Under the pieces are notes generated by a model. The model made no database searches. It had not been told where the DNA came from and worked only from the letters and a program-made list of their open reading frames with translations. From Candidatus Oleimmundimicrobium americanum (GTDB lineage Bacteria; Actinomycetota; Aquicultoria; UBA3085; Oleimmundimicrobiaceae), in assembly GCA_002366545.1 (NCBI GenBank), contig DFBH01000032.1, positions 1 to 39,089 of the forward strand: a DNA stretch of 39,089 bases, given 5' to 3'. Each line of letters opens with the position of its first letter. The first letter of the stretch is position 1. Made by a program: the position numbers and the translations under genes. Shown here one piece after another: positions 1-8,203 of the stretch.

Positions 1-39
1 CGATAAGCTCTTAACCTGTACACCGTGCCTGCCCCTTAC

Positions 40-130
40 ATATACCCTTCTTTTGCTCTCTGCTCTACGCTCTAAGCTTTTACCATCAGCCATCTGCCAT
101 ACGCAACTTTACCCGTTACCCTTTACCCTG
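40..130. repeat. degenerate 7-bp tandem array
   Basis: The stretch can be cut into heptamers such as GCTCTCT, GCTCTAC, GCTCTAA, then GCCATCT, GCCATAC, then TTACCCG, TTACCCT, TTACCCT. The same kind of array recurs in most larger spacers of the window. The right part (about 109-130) runs into the 3' end of the neighbouring minus-strand gene and encodes its last residues and stop codon. Confidence 0.7.
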
Positions 131-618
131 GATTTTCTATTCAAGCTATCCAACATCAACTTTGCATTCTTATTGGAAGGATCGTTCTCAAGTATTCTTT
201 CAAAACATTTGATTGCCTTCTCATAAAAATCTTCTCCGTCTCCATCTTGGTAACTGCGGTAATATATATTTCCCAACTCAAAATTTACCGCATTATCGGT
301 AGAGTCAATCTCTATAGCTTTTTCATAGGATGTCATGGCTTTATCCTTATCTCCAATTTTATTATAAGTATAACCAAGCCAACTGTAAGCACTATTTTCA
401 TTTGAAGATAGCAATGCGGCTTTCCTGTATTGCAAAATAGCCCGGTTGTAAAAACCGTAATTTAAAAAAGAGTCTCCCCTGTTCATGTTCTGCATCACAA
501 CAAAAGGCCGCAAAAATATAGCCGCTAAAATTAGAACCATCAGCAACATTAAAAAACGGTCTTTTTTCGAAACCCGGTTGTGTTCGTGTTTTAATTTATC
601 GCAACAGTCGCAACCCAT
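109..618 (-). CDS. membrane-anchored TPR protein with Cys-rich N-terminus
   Basis: This 169-residue protein begins MGCDCCDKLKHEH, a cysteine/histidine cluster that could bind metal. One transmembrane helix follows (about residues 22-40), then three or so tetratricopeptide repeats (about 48-160), recognisable from the A-x-SWLGYTYNKIGDKDKAMTSYEKA-like pattern. The TPR part is probably extracytoplasmic and used for protein contacts. The start at 618 was chosen over an in-frame ATG at 657 because GGAGAGG lies just upstream of 618 and the longer form would overlap ccdA. It is the last gene of the fur-feo-mrp unit, 13 bp after ccdA. The last residues (VKGNG and stop) are encoded by a 7-bp array, so the natural C-terminus may have been replaced. 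The specific function is unknown. Confidence 0.75.
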   Translation of the reverse strand: MGCDCCDKLKHEHNRVSKKDRFLMLLMVLILAAIFLRPFVVMQNMNRGDSFLNYGFYNRAILQYRKAALLSSNENSAYSWLGYTYNKIGDKDKAMTSYEKAIEIDSTDNAVNFELGNIYYRSYQDGDGEDFYEKAIKCFERILENDPSNKNAKLMLDSLNRKSRVKGNG

Positions 619-631
619 ACAAACCTCTCCA

Positions 632-1330
632 TTAAGCAATCCAAACAAAATACACACCTATTAAAAACAACAAAATTCCTGCCGTTATTTTTATATACTC
701 CTCAAGATAATGCATCCGTTTTTCCGCAAATTTCAAAAACCCCGTAAAACTACCAAGTATCAAAATGGGGATGCTTTGCCCTAAAGCATAAGTCATAAAA
801 AGCGTTAGCCCAAATAACATCTTCCCCTTAGCAACCGTATAACCTGCTATCAACAACATAACCGGACCGCAACATGGACAGGTCGGAGCTTCAAAAAAAG
901 TAAAAGTAGCCCCCAAAATAAAGGCACCCAATAAATCTGAACGTTTAACGAGTCCTTTCTCTTTGATTTGAAAAGGGAGTTTAAAATGAACGAAACCCAG
1001 CAAATAAAGGCCGATTATGATGGCAGCGACTCCTATTGCTAAATAAAGACAGGTACTCCAAATCAACAAATTTGGTAAAAGAGAGCCGATGCTGCCCAAA
1101 AAAACACCCAGCAAAGAGTAGGTTGTAATGAGACCCATCACGAAAAGAACGGTTGCAATAAAAGCTCTCTTGGATGAAGAAGCGGTCCCGCCAATATACC
1201 CAATAATGACAGGTAAACGCACTATGGTACATGAGCCCAAACTCAAAATTGCCCCGCCTAAAAAGACAACAACATAGGTAAACCAAGATATATTTTGAAG
1301 AACATTTATTAAGGAATTTTGAATATCCAT
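632..1330 (-). CDS. ccdA: CcdA/DsbD-type thiol-disulfide transporter
   Basis: This is a 232-residue polytopic membrane protein with six hydrophobic segments. Family members carry electrons from cytoplasmic thioredoxin across the membrane to reduce extracytoplasmic thiols, for example in cytochrome c maturation. The paired active-site cysteines expected in the first and fourth helices are present: Cys34 (SLGSCTIVRLP) and the cluster Cys151/153/154 (APTCPCCGPV). The CPCC cluster has more cysteines than the common CcdA motif, which recalls metal-linked variants. It lies between the HAD gene and the TPR gene in an iron-responsive unit. The partner thioredoxin-like protein is not in the window, so the electron acceptor is unknown. 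Confidence 0.85.
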   Translation of the reverse strand: MDIQNSLINVLQNISWFTYVVVFLGGAILSLGSCTIVRLPVIIGYIGGTASSSKRAFIATVLFVMGLITTYSLLGVFLGSIGSLLPNLLIWSTCLYLAIGVAAIIIGLYLLGFVHFKLPFQIKEKGLVKRSDLLGAFILGATFTFFEAPTCPCCGPVMLLIAGYTVAKGKMLFGLTLFMTYALGQSIPILILGSFTGFLKFAEKRMHYLEEYIKITAGILLFLIGVYFVWIA

Positions 1331-1383
1331 TGTATATTATTTCGACAAAAACATTGATTTTTATGAACAATTTCCAAAAATTT

Positions 1384-1854
1384 TTATTTCCTAAGAGTGG
1401 CTATTATTCTTTTGGGATTTAAAAATAAGTCCAAAGCGCTCTCCGAACTCCTCACAACCATATTCGCCACCAGTAAATTCTTTGAATAAATCCCTTCTTC
1501 TTCCAACACCGCAATACTCAACGCAGCTCTCTCTAACATTAAATAGTCGTTAGCTCCGTTACCGATTGCAGCCGTAACCCCATTCCCTATTTTCTCAATT
1601 AAATCCCTTTTTTGCTCAGCTTCATTTCCTCGTTTAATAAGAAGAACTTTTATCCCCATATTGTCTTTTAACTCGTCGACTCCGCCATGAGTTCCAGCGG
1701 TAGCTATATATATCCTAATCCCTCTGCGATTTAACTCACCAATTTTTTCAACTACATCGGCGCGCAGTCTCCCATCAACTGCCATCGTCCCATTTAAATC
1801 TAAAACTAAATTCTCAATATCAAATGCTTTATGTCCCGGGATATCAATTTTCAT
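1384..1854 (-). CDS. soluble P-type ATPase-like HAD protein
   Basis: This 156-residue HAD-superfamily protein resembles the phosphorylation domain of P-type ATPases without a membrane part (the soluble P-type ATPase group). Visible motifs are the nucleophile loop DLNGT (Asp19), Thr52 in IATAGT (motif II) and GNGAND at 98-103 (motif IV). Like others of this group it has Asn in place of the second Asp of DxD, so its phosphatase activity and substrate are uncertain. The start at 1854 follows CGGAG at good spacing. A longer in-frame start at 1971 would overlap the dnaJ-like gene by about 100 bp. It is 19 bp downstream of the J-domain gene in the fur-feo-mrp unit. Confidence 0.8.
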   Translation of the reverse strand: MKIDIPGHKAFDIENLVLDLNGTMAVDGRLRADVVEKIGELNRRGIRIYIATAGTHGGVDELKDNMGIKVLLIKRGNEAEQKRDLIEKIGNGVTAAIGNGANDYLMLERAALSIAVLEEEGIYSKNLLVANMVVRSSESALDLFLNPKRIIATLRK

Positions 1855-1873
1855 ATACACACTCCGAATAATT

Positions 1874-2197
1874 CTAACTTCTTCCCAAAAATTGCCCAAA
1901 GAAATTTTCTCTCCACCACTTGCTATATGATTGAGTTTTTTCCCGATTCTCTGTTCGCATTTTTTCGCCAACTATGGCAAGAAGCATCGTTCCTCGATTT
2001 TTGCCGTTAGTTAAAACTCCGTAAGCATCGGAAACAAGCTTAAACTTTTCCTCCAATAGCTTATCCCCCGGATTTCTATCCGGGTGAAACTCCATCGCCA
2101 GTCTCCAATATGCCTTCTTAATCTGAAAGACGGTCGCATTTTTCGGAACACCTAAAATAAACCGGGCCTTTCTTTCTAAATCCAGCTCCTTAAACAT
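1874..2197 (-). CDS. short J-domain protein
   Basis: A protein of about 107 residues with an N-terminal J-domain (about 8-65) holding the HPD motif at 38-40, which stimulates the ATPase of DnaK-type chaperones. The zinc-finger and C-terminal substrate domains of full DnaJ are missing, so this is a J-only (type III) co-chaperone. The tail after residue 65 is basic and aromatic (YSKWWRENFFGQF). The Fe-S setting (mrp upstream) suggests an HscB-like client role, but the HscB C-terminal domain is absent, so this is only an inference. The start is either ATG at 2197 or GTG at 2206; the former has the better distance to AGG. It is 38 bp downstream of mrp by this start. Confidence 0.8.
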   Translation of the reverse strand: MFKELDLERKARFILGVPKNATVFQIKKAYWRLAMEFHPDRNPGDKLLEEKFKLVSDAYGVLTNGKNRGTMLLAIVGEKMRTENREKTQSYSKWWRENFFGQFLGRS

Positions 2198-2235
2198 TTT
2201 AATCACAACCTGTTAGGTGATTAATTGCAATCTTT

Positions 2236-3057
2236 TTATTTTTTGCCTTTCAAAGCTTTTTCCAAAACGTCTTTTGCCTTGCTTAAAAGCCCGACATCAT
2301 AACTTTCAATTTTTCCTTTATCGCAAAGATTAGCTATTTGAGTATCTATTGGAATCTCAGCTAAAATATCTACATCATAATCTTTTGTTATCTCGCCAAT
2401 GTTGCTTTTTCCGAAGAAATTTATCTTCTCTCCACATTTTGGACAATGAGCATAGCTCATATTTTCAACTATTCCAAGGATAGGAATATTTAGTTTTCTT
2501 ACCATCTGAAGAGCCTTTTTAACAATCATAACCGCCAAGTCCTGCGGTGAAGATACAACCACAACCCCATCTAAAGGGATAGATTGCATCACCGTTAAAG
2601 GCGCATCGGCTGTTCCCGGAGGTAAATCTATTAAGAGGCAATCCAAGTCCCCCCAGGCAACATCGGTCCAAAATTGTTTTATGGCTCCCGCGATAATCGG
2701 GCCTCTCCAGATAACAGCATCATCTTCTTTATCTAATAGAAGATTAAGCGACATTATCTTAATTCCGTTAGAGCTCTCAATCGGAAGAATCTTTCCTCCT
2801 GTTCCCGTAGCTTTTTTCTTTATTCCAAACATTTTGGGAATGCTTGGGCCCGTTAAATCGGCATCTAAAATTCCAACCTTATGCCCCGCGTTTCTCAAAG
2901 CAACCGCCAAAAGCCCGGTAACCAATGACTTTCCAACCCCGCCTTTACCGCTCATTACCGCCACACAACATTTGACGTTTTCCTGAGGATTCTTTTCAGA
3001 AGAATCTGCCTCGTCGCCACAAGTTTTGCAAGCCTTGTTTGAATCATTTGAAACCAT
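2236..3057 (-). CDS. mrp: Mrp/NBP35-type Fe-S carrier ATPase
   Basis: This 273-residue P-loop ATPase of the Mrp/NBP35 family is a cytoplasmic carrier or scaffold for iron-sulfur clusters. The deviant Walker A GKGGVGKS sits at 37-44, followed by DADLTGPSIPKMFG, typical of Mrp, and DLPPGTADAP. The cluster-bridging CPKC motif is near residue 205. A cysteine-bearing N-terminal extension (CKTCGD, then CC before the P-loop) resembles the N-terminal cluster site of NBP35-type proteins. It lies 28 bp after feoB, coupling iron import to cluster handling. Reads as intact and full length. Confidence 0.93.
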   Translation of the reverse strand: MVSNDSNKACKTCGDEADSSEKNPQENVKCCVAVMSGKGGVGKSLVTGLLAVALRNAGHKVGILDADLTGPSIPKMFGIKKKATGTGGKILPIESSNGIKIMSLNLLLDKEDDAVIWRGPIIAGAIKQFWTDVAWGDLDCLLIDLPPGTADAPLTVMQSIPLDGVVVVSSPQDLAVMIVKKALQMVRKLNIPILGIVENMSYAHCPKCGEKINFFGKSNIGEITKDYDVDILAEIPIDTQIANLCDKGKIESYDVGLLSKAKDVLEKALKGKK

Positions 3058-3085
3058 GTTTCATACCCCTTCCGTTATAGTTTTC

Positions 3086-4792
3086 CTAAATAATTAAATT
3101 TAAAATAGAGCCTATTAACAAAGCAACCGTTATCATCATCACCGCCGATTTAAATGTATCCTTTATACCTAATTCTTTTATTAAAACAACAAAAGTTGCT
3201 ATACATGGGAAATAGACGGCGAGAACCGTGCTCCCGATAACTGCTTGTTTAGCGGTTAAACCAAGGGGTGCAAGCATTCCCACAGCCACATCTTTTCTCA
3301 AAAAACCCACTATAAGGGCAGATACAGCAGATTCGGGCAATCCCCATAAATACGTAACAACCGGAGCCGCTATATTTGAGATAAGTTTAATAAACCCTAC
3401 CATATATAAGATATTAACAAAAAGAACTCCTATCAAAACGAGCGGAATTGCTTCAAGCAAAAATCCCGATAACCTCATCCAGAGTTTTTTAACCAAAGCG
3501 CTTATGTTAGGTATACGATAATGCGGTATCTCTAAAAATATCTCCGGGCTTTCCCCTTTTATTATCTTATTTAAAATTAGCCCCAAACTAAACCAAACAA
3601 TAAAAAGCGTGCCAAAGACGATGGTAAGATGCCTTCCTCCGTAACTTCCAACAAGCCCGATAATCATCGCCGTTTGTGCCATACACGGAATTCCTATGGC
3701 CATGATTGTTGCCGCAATAAACTTCTCCCGCTTACTCTCCAAAATTCTGGTTGACAGAGCCCCGGGCACATTACATCCGAGACCTAAAATCATAGGAATA
3801 ATTGCCGCGCCGTGAAGTCCCAATTTATGCATCACATTATCTATCAATACCGCCAAACGTGGCAAATAACCTACATCTTCCAAAACTCCCAGTATTAAAT
3901 AAAAGGAGAATATATAAGGCAAGACCATAGCAAAAGGAACGTATAAGCCCGTAGTAAGCAACCCAAACGACTGTCCAAAATCGATGGAGCCATTGATCAA
4001 CTTCCCAATTAATATGTCGTGAAAAATTCCTCCCGAACCCAAAACAGAACTAAGCTTCATTATTAAAGGAGCATAAATTCCTTCAAAAAATGGATCAAAA
4101 ACGTAACCGATTAAGCCCTCCCCGATAAACCTTATGATTGAAAATGAAGCGGTCAATACCGCCAAAAACAAAAACGCCCCGAAAAGTGGTTGAACACTTG
4201 CATCTTCAAGCTTCTCTATAAGAGTATGGTGACGGTGAGTTACACATTGAACCTCATCTATAATCCGTCCTATCTGTACCCAGCGTTCCTCCTTGGTATA
4301 AGTTGGACGGGACGGCACCATTGCCTCCTCTAACCGATTAAAAAGCTCTTTAATCCCTTCTCCGGATACCGCTACCGTGGGAACTACGGGAACGCCCAAA
4401 AGTTCTTCCAACTTTCCCAAATCTATATTTATTCCCCGATGTTTAGCATCATCCCATATATTTAAAGCAATAATCATGGGCTTCTTCAAAGCAAGAATTT
4501 GAAACGTAAGATAAAGATTTCGCTCAAGATTGGTTGCATCCACAACATTTACAATTAAATCGCCCTCTTTCACCATCTCCGTTGCAACTCGTTCCGCCTC
4601 ACAGGTGGGCTCGAGGGTATACGTTCCGGGTACATCTATCAACTCGGCCTTTTCACCTTTAAACTTCAGAGTCCCTTTCGTAAACTCCACGGTAGTACCG
4701 GGATAATTGGAGGCCGTCACATATACTCCCGTTAACCTGGAAAATATCACACTTTTTCCAACATTGGGGTTCCCCATTAAAAGAATTTTCAT
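3086..4792 (-). CDS. feoB: ferrous iron transporter FeoB
   Basis: This 568-residue inner-membrane Fe(II) transporter has an N-terminal G-protein domain (about 1-165) with G1 GNPNVGKS, the YPGTTVEF region, G3 DVPGTY and G4 NIWD. A short linker helix with HRHHTLIEKLEDAS follows, then a polytopic core with two Gate domains marked by GLGCNVPGALSTR and the VYFPCIATFVVL segment. It is near the short end for the family because the linker between GTPase and core is compact. The start codon overlaps the feoA stop by 4 bp (ATGA), so translation is probably coupled. It should be repressed with fur in iron-replete cells, since the shared promoter carries a Fur box. Confidence 0.96.
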   Translation of the reverse strand: MKILLMGNPNVGKSVIFSRLTGVYVTASNYPGTTVEFTKGTLKFKGEKAELIDVPGTYTLEPTCEAERVATEMVKEGDLIVNVVDATNLERNLYLTFQILALKKPMIIALNIWDDAKHRGINIDLGKLEELLGVPVVPTVAVSGEGIKELFNRLEEAMVPSRPTYTKEERWVQIGRIIDEVQCVTHRHHTLIEKLEDASVQPLFGAFLFLAVLTASFSIIRFIGEGLIGYVFDPFFEGIYAPLIMKLSSVLGSGGIFHDILIGKLINGSIDFGQSFGLLTTGLYVPFAMVLPYIFSFYLILGVLEDVGYLPRLAVLIDNVMHKLGLHGAAIIPMILGLGCNVPGALSTRILESKREKFIAATIMAIGIPCMAQTAMIIGLVGSYGGRHLTIVFGTLFIVWFSLGLILNKIIKGESPEIFLEIPHYRIPNISALVKKLWMRLSGFLLEAIPLVLIGVLFVNILYMVGFIKLISNIAAPVVTYLWGLPESAVSALIVGFLRKDVAVGMLAPLGLTAKQAVIGSTVLAVYFPCIATFVVLIKELGIKDTFKSAVMMITVALLIGSILNLII

Positions 4793-5019
4793 TTATTAAC
4801 CTCAACCATAATTTTTTTAGCCATTCCTCGACCAACAGCCACTTGACACCCGTTAACTTTAACTACAATTGGGCCTCGCATTATCATACTGCTCAATTTG
4901 GTGATTTTCTTTCCAACCCTAACATCCAAAGCCTCAAGCCTGCGTACAAGCTCTGCCCCTCCATTTATTTTTATAACTATCCCGGACTGATTAATTTTCA
5001 TGTCCACCAGTGAAACCAT
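4789..5019 (-). CDS. feoA: FeoA SH3-like accessory protein
   Basis: This small cytoplasmic SH3-fold protein (76 residues from the start chosen here) supports FeoB. The pattern GAELVRRLEALDVRVGKKI ... MRGPIVVKVNGCQVAVGRGMAKKIMV is characteristic. The start at 5019 was chosen because it overlaps the fur stop (TGATG) and is preceded by GGGAG at ideal spacing, and because FeoA proteins are usually about 75 residues. An in-frame ATG at 5052 would overlap fur further. The gene overlaps both neighbours, indicating a coupled fur-feoA-feoB unit. Confidence 0.92.
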   Translation of the reverse strand: MVSLVDMKINQSGIVIKINGGAELVRRLEALDVRVGKKITKLSSMIMRGPIVVKVNGCQVAVGRGMAKKIMVEVNK

Positions 5020-5441
5020 CAGTTCTCTCCCTTCTCCAGACATTTTGAACAATAACCGTAAAATTCTACATGATAATCTATTACCTTAAAACCACAATCT
5101 CCCGACAACTCTCTTTCTATTTCATTAGAAATACTTGGTCTAAACTCCGTAACATTTCCGCACCCAAGACACACCAAATGATAGTGATTTTTTCTTCTTA
5201 GCTCATAATGTTTGTGCCCCTCGCCTAAATTTATATTCGTCACCAAGCCCAATCCCCTAAACAAGTCCAAAGTCCTGTAAGTGGTGGCAAGTCCCGCCTG
5301 CGGACATTTTTTTTTAACTTTTTCATGTATCTCATCAACGCTCATATGTATACCGGAACTTCTCAAAACTTCTAAAATAGCCCGTCTTTGAGGTGTAAGT
5401 TTAAAACCTGCTTCTTTAAGTTTCTTTAATTCCGATTTCAT
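5019..5441 (-). CDS. fur: Fur-family metal-responsive repressor
   Basis: This 140-residue winged-helix regulator has the Fur signature LTPQRRAILEVL at 15-26, TTYRTLDLF in the recognition region, the HYHLV metal-site segment and two structural zinc CxxC pairs (Cys91/94 and Cys131/134). Family members bind DNA with Fe(II), Zn(II) or as peroxide sensors. Placement at the head of feoAB with a Fur box over the promoter argues for iron-sensing Fur rather than Zur or PerR. It is likely autoregulated. Confidence 0.92.
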   Translation of the reverse strand: MKSELKKLKEAGFKLTPQRRAILEVLRSSGIHMSVDEIHEKVKKKCPQAGLATTYRTLDLFRGLGLVTNINLGEGHKHYELRRKNHYHLVCLGCGNVTEFRPSISNEIERELSGDCGFKVIDYHVEFYGYCSKCLEKGEN

Positions 5442-5460
5442 CTTTTTATAAATCCTTAAT

Positions 5461-5475
5461 TGAGAACTATTCTCA
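5461..5475. promoter_or_regulatory. Fur box (7-1-7 inverted repeat)
   Basis: TGAGAACTATTCTCA is a 7-1-7 inverted repeat with one mismatched inner pair, close to the Fur-box form TGATAATnATTATCA. It lies immediately downstream of the -10 element of the fur promoter and about 20 bp before the fur start codon, so a bound repressor would cover the transcription start. Confidence 0.8.
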
Positions 5476-5479
5476 TTTA

Positions 5480-5508
5480 TTATTAACCCTCCCCGCCTTA
5501 AAAGTCAA
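5480..5508 (-). promoter_or_regulatory. promoter of the fur-feoAB-mrp unit
   Basis: On the minus strand the -35 element TTGACT (5503-5508) and the -10 element TAATAA (5480-5485) are separated by 17 bp. It is the only good promoter upstream of the eight closely spaced minus-strand genes ending at 109. Confidence 0.7.
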
Positions 5509-5526
5509 TAAAGATACGTTGAAAAT

Positions 5527-5553
5527 TAAAGTTTTTTTTCATAATCCCGATAT
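5527..5553 (+). promoter_or_regulatory. SigD/FliA-type flagellar promoter
   Basis: TAAAGTTT, an 11-bp gap, then CCCGATAT. This matches the sigma-28/SigD pattern (TAAA, 15 bp, GCCGATAT) in all four -35 core bases and seven of eight -10 bases. It lies 33 bp before the fliD start codon, which is a natural target of the flagellar sigma factor. Confidence 0.75.
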
Positions 5554-5585
5554 TAAAAAAAAGAGCTTAAACGAGGATAAAAAAG

Positions 5586-7313
5586 ATGCAAATAAAGAAT
5601 TTGAGCAATTTTAATTTGTATCAAATTTTTAATGCTGCGCAAACAACAAAAACCAAAAACAAACCTTCCCTCGCCCTCCAACAAATGCAGCAACGATTAA
5701 ATCTGCAAAAGATTAATAAGTATGATAAAGCCCTAACCGCACTTAATTTCAAATTTATCTCACTCAAAAAAGCTGCAGAAAACTTAGCCAAAGGAAATAA
5801 GAGTGTATTTCAAAATTTAAAGGTAGTTTCGAGCAATAAACATATAGTTACAGCAACCGCGGGTTCCGGCGCTTCCAAGACAATTCATGAAATAAAAGTT
5901 GACAGCCTGGCCGTTGCCCAAAAAAACCGGTCTTTTGAGACCTCGCTAATAACCGGCGACGGAGATACGGATTATGACACCGTTTTAACGGGTGTATCAG
6001 GCAATCTTACAATAAACAATAAAACCATCGAAATCGGTGTTTCCGGAGAAACCGATACGTTGAGAAATATAATGTATAAAATTAATGAGACAAAAGATAT
6101 TGGAGTTGAAGCTTCCTTAGCAGGAAACCGCATCATTGTAACAAGCAATGGTGAACTTGCGACAGATATCGATATAGAAGATAACACGACGGGTGGTTCT
6201 GCCGGAGGACCCGGGGGGTTGGGGTTAACCAGAAGCGCAAATTCCGGGAGTACGGATACAACCGCCGGAATGGTAATTTCTCCTCAAGACGCTCAATTTA
6301 CCGTATACCAAAGGCAGATAAATAGTTCCTATACGGCAGCTTTAATTTCGGGAGACGAAAACGCGACCGCAAACACGCGACTTACCAGTCTTTCGGGAAC
6401 ACTTACCATAAACAATACCGTATTCATCATGGGAGTCACCGAAAGTACAGACACATTAAATAACATAAAAGAAACGATAAACAACGCGGATACCGGAGCC
6501 AGAGCAGAAATTAAAGAGAACCGTCTCGTTCTTATAACAAACGCCAATGACACAAATGAATTTAAAATAACCGACAACACCACCGGTGGTTTAAGTCAGC
6601 TTGGCGGTTTGGGGCTCAGCAGAGGAAAAAACTTAGATACAAGGGATAAATCAGCGGGCCTCGTTCAAGCAGGAGGTGGAACAGAAACATTTACAAGCTT
6701 TACTAACACCGTAGATAACGCAATTTCAAATCTAATCCTTGAGCTAAAAAGTGTTTCCCCAACCAATGAAGATAGTTCCAATTTTACAACGCTTGAGATA
6801 ATTCCACCGAATCTTAGAACAAAAGAGGATGTAAAAAGTATAGCAAAATCAATTCAAGATTTATTTTCCGAGTTTAACAACTCGATGTCTGAATTAAATA
6901 ACTCGCTATATAAAAATAAAGCCACCAACCAAAAAGGAGCTCTCTTTGGAAATAAAAAATTGGAAAGTATGCAAAGCAATCTTCTTCAAGCCGTAAATAC
7001 CACCACTGTTTCAAACGGAAAAATATACAACTTAAAAAGCATAGGCGCAGAAATAGGAGATGACAAAAGAGTAACTTTAAACGAGGAAAAACTAAAAAAT
7101 ATTCTCTCCAACGATTTTGCCGGCACAGAAAATCTCTTTACTTCATCAAACGGCATAGCTACTAAAATACAGAACGTGCTGAAACCAATTTATGGAAATC
7201 ATACGATAAAGATGGGCCTTCAAACAAAAGAAGGAATCGACGTTCTTAGAGAAAATTATAGATATTCTCAATTTGATTCTTCACCCGGCTACTTTTATGA
7301 CTTTGAAATTTAA
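5586..7313 (+). CDS. fliD: FliD-like flagellar hook-associated protein 2
   Basis: This 575-residue protein has the FliD plan: a FliD_N domain (LSNFNLYQIFNAAQTTK ... ISLKKAAENLAKG, then a segment ending in IHEIKVDSLAVAQKN near residue 110) and a FliD_C-like region (about 370-560, with NLILELKSVSPTNED and SMQSNLLQAVN). FliD caps the filament and helps flagellin polymerise outside the cell. The centre holds two flagellin_IN-like repeats, about 120-235 and 250-355, each with LTINN, DTL-NI and DNTTGG blocks, which look like an internal duplication. GAGGA precedes the ATG. No flagellin, fliS or flgKL gene lies nearby. The C-terminus (YSQFDSSPGYFYDFEI) is unusual for FliD. Confidence 0.85.
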   Translation: MQIKNLSNFNLYQIFNAAQTTKTKNKPSLALQQMQQRLNLQKINKYDKALTALNFKFISLKKAAENLAKGNKSVFQNLKVVSSNKHIVTATAGSGASKTIHEIKVDSLAVAQKNRSFETSLITGDGDTDYDTVLTGVSGNLTINNKTIEIGVSGETDTLRNIMYKINETKDIGVEASLAGNRIIVTSNGELATDIDIEDNTTGGSAGGPGGLGLTRSANSGSTDTTAGMVISPQDAQFTVYQRQINSSYTAALISGDENATANTRLTSLSGTLTINNTVFIMGVTESTDTLNNIKETINNADTGARAEIKENRLVLITNANDTNEFKITDNTTGGLSQLGGLGLSRGKNLDTRDKSAGLVQAGGGTETFTSFTNTVDNAISNLILELKSVSPTNEDSSNFTTLEIIPPNLRTKEDVKSIAKSIQDLFSEFNNSMSELNNSLYKNKATNQKGALFGNKKLESMQSNLLQAVNTTTVSNGKIYNLKSIGAEIGDDKRVTLNEEKLKNILSNDFAGTENLFTSSNGIATKIQNVLKPIYGNHTIKMGLQTKEGIDVLRENYRYSQFDSSPGYFYDFEI

Positions 7314-7342
7314 TTTCACCTGTTAACATTGCAGCAGAGTAA

Positions 7343-8203
7343 TCAAACATTTAGTTTTTCATATATATTTTCCCAAAGAGTTTTTATTCGCCGACTAGTT
7401 TCTCCATCCGAGAATTCAACAACCGGCATCCCTTTTATCAGCGCCTTGGTAAAAATGGGATCATAATCAATCTTTCCCGCAACCTCCACCTTTCGCTCTT
7501 TACAAAGCTCTTCAATCTCGCGTGTTTTTTTTAAATTTAAGTCGAATTTATTTATACAAACCAAAGATTTAATCTTAAAGTGAGCGCACAAGTCCAAAAT
7601 TCTTTCCAGGTCATGTACTCCCGAAACGGTTGGTTCGGTTACTATCAAAACAAGATCTGTGCCACTAAGCGATGCTATTACAGGACACCCTATCCCGGGT
7701 GACCCATCTGTTATGACTAAAGAGATGCCCTTTTTTTGAGCCATTTTTTTGGCAGCTTTTCTTACTTCCGCAACAAGTTTTCCTGAATTTTCCTGAGCAA
7801 TCCCAAGTTTAGCATGAACAAGCGGGCCATATTTAGTCTTAGAAATAAACCATTGGCCACAGATTCTCCCCTTGGTTTCAATAGCTGAAACTGGGCATGC
7901 CAAAAAACATATGCCACAACCCTCGCAAGAGATCACATCTATCTGAAAATTATCTATCGCTTTAAAACGACAAAGTTCTTCGCATTTACCGCATTCGATA
8001 CAAATATCCCTATTTATCAAATATTCATTTAAGCCATAAAAATCATTGGTTTCTTTTACTTCCGGTTTTAAAATTAAGTGAAGATCAGCGGCATCAACGT
8101 CACAATCAATCATAACCTTATTCTCGGCAAGAACAGCAAACGCCCCAACCAAGCTGGTCTTTCCGGTTCCACCTTTCCCACTTAAAACAGTTAATTCCTT
8201 CAT
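7343..8203 (-). CDS. MinD-type ATPase with inserted ferredoxin domain (second copy)
   Basis: This 286-residue cytoplasmic P-loop ATPase has a Walker A GKGGTGKT at about 9-16 and an inserted 2[4Fe-4S] ferredoxin module at about 70-112, with CIECGKCEELC and CEGCGICFLACP. SPGIGCPV corresponds to the Walker B/switch region. Proteins of this group occur as pairs in anaerobes beside NifX-domain proteins, including the orange-protein cluster of Desulfovibrio. They are thought to act in assembly of metal-sulfur centres. Its start overlaps the stop of the upstream paralogue by one base (TAATG), so the two are probably translated together and may form a heterodimer. Confidence 0.9.
   Translation of the reverse strand: MKELTVLSGKGGTGKTSLVGAFAVLAENKVMIDCDVDAADLHLILKPEVKETNDFYGLNEYLINRDICIECGKCEELCRFKAIDNFQIDVISCEGCGICFLACPVSAIETKGRICGQWFISKTKYGPLVHAKLGIAQENSGKLVAEVRKAAKKMAQKKGISLVITDGSPGIGCPVIASLSGTDLVLIVTEPTVSGVHDLERILDLCAHFKIKSLVCINKFDLNLKKTREIEELCKERKVEVAGKIDYDPIFTKALIKGMPVVEFSDGETSRRIKTLWENIYEKLNV

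Noticed and set aside
981..1370. 129-codon frame on the minus strand across ccdA
   Set aside because: It is out of frame with ccdA on the same strand, has odd composition and no family motif; the CcdA frame has clear helices and cysteines.
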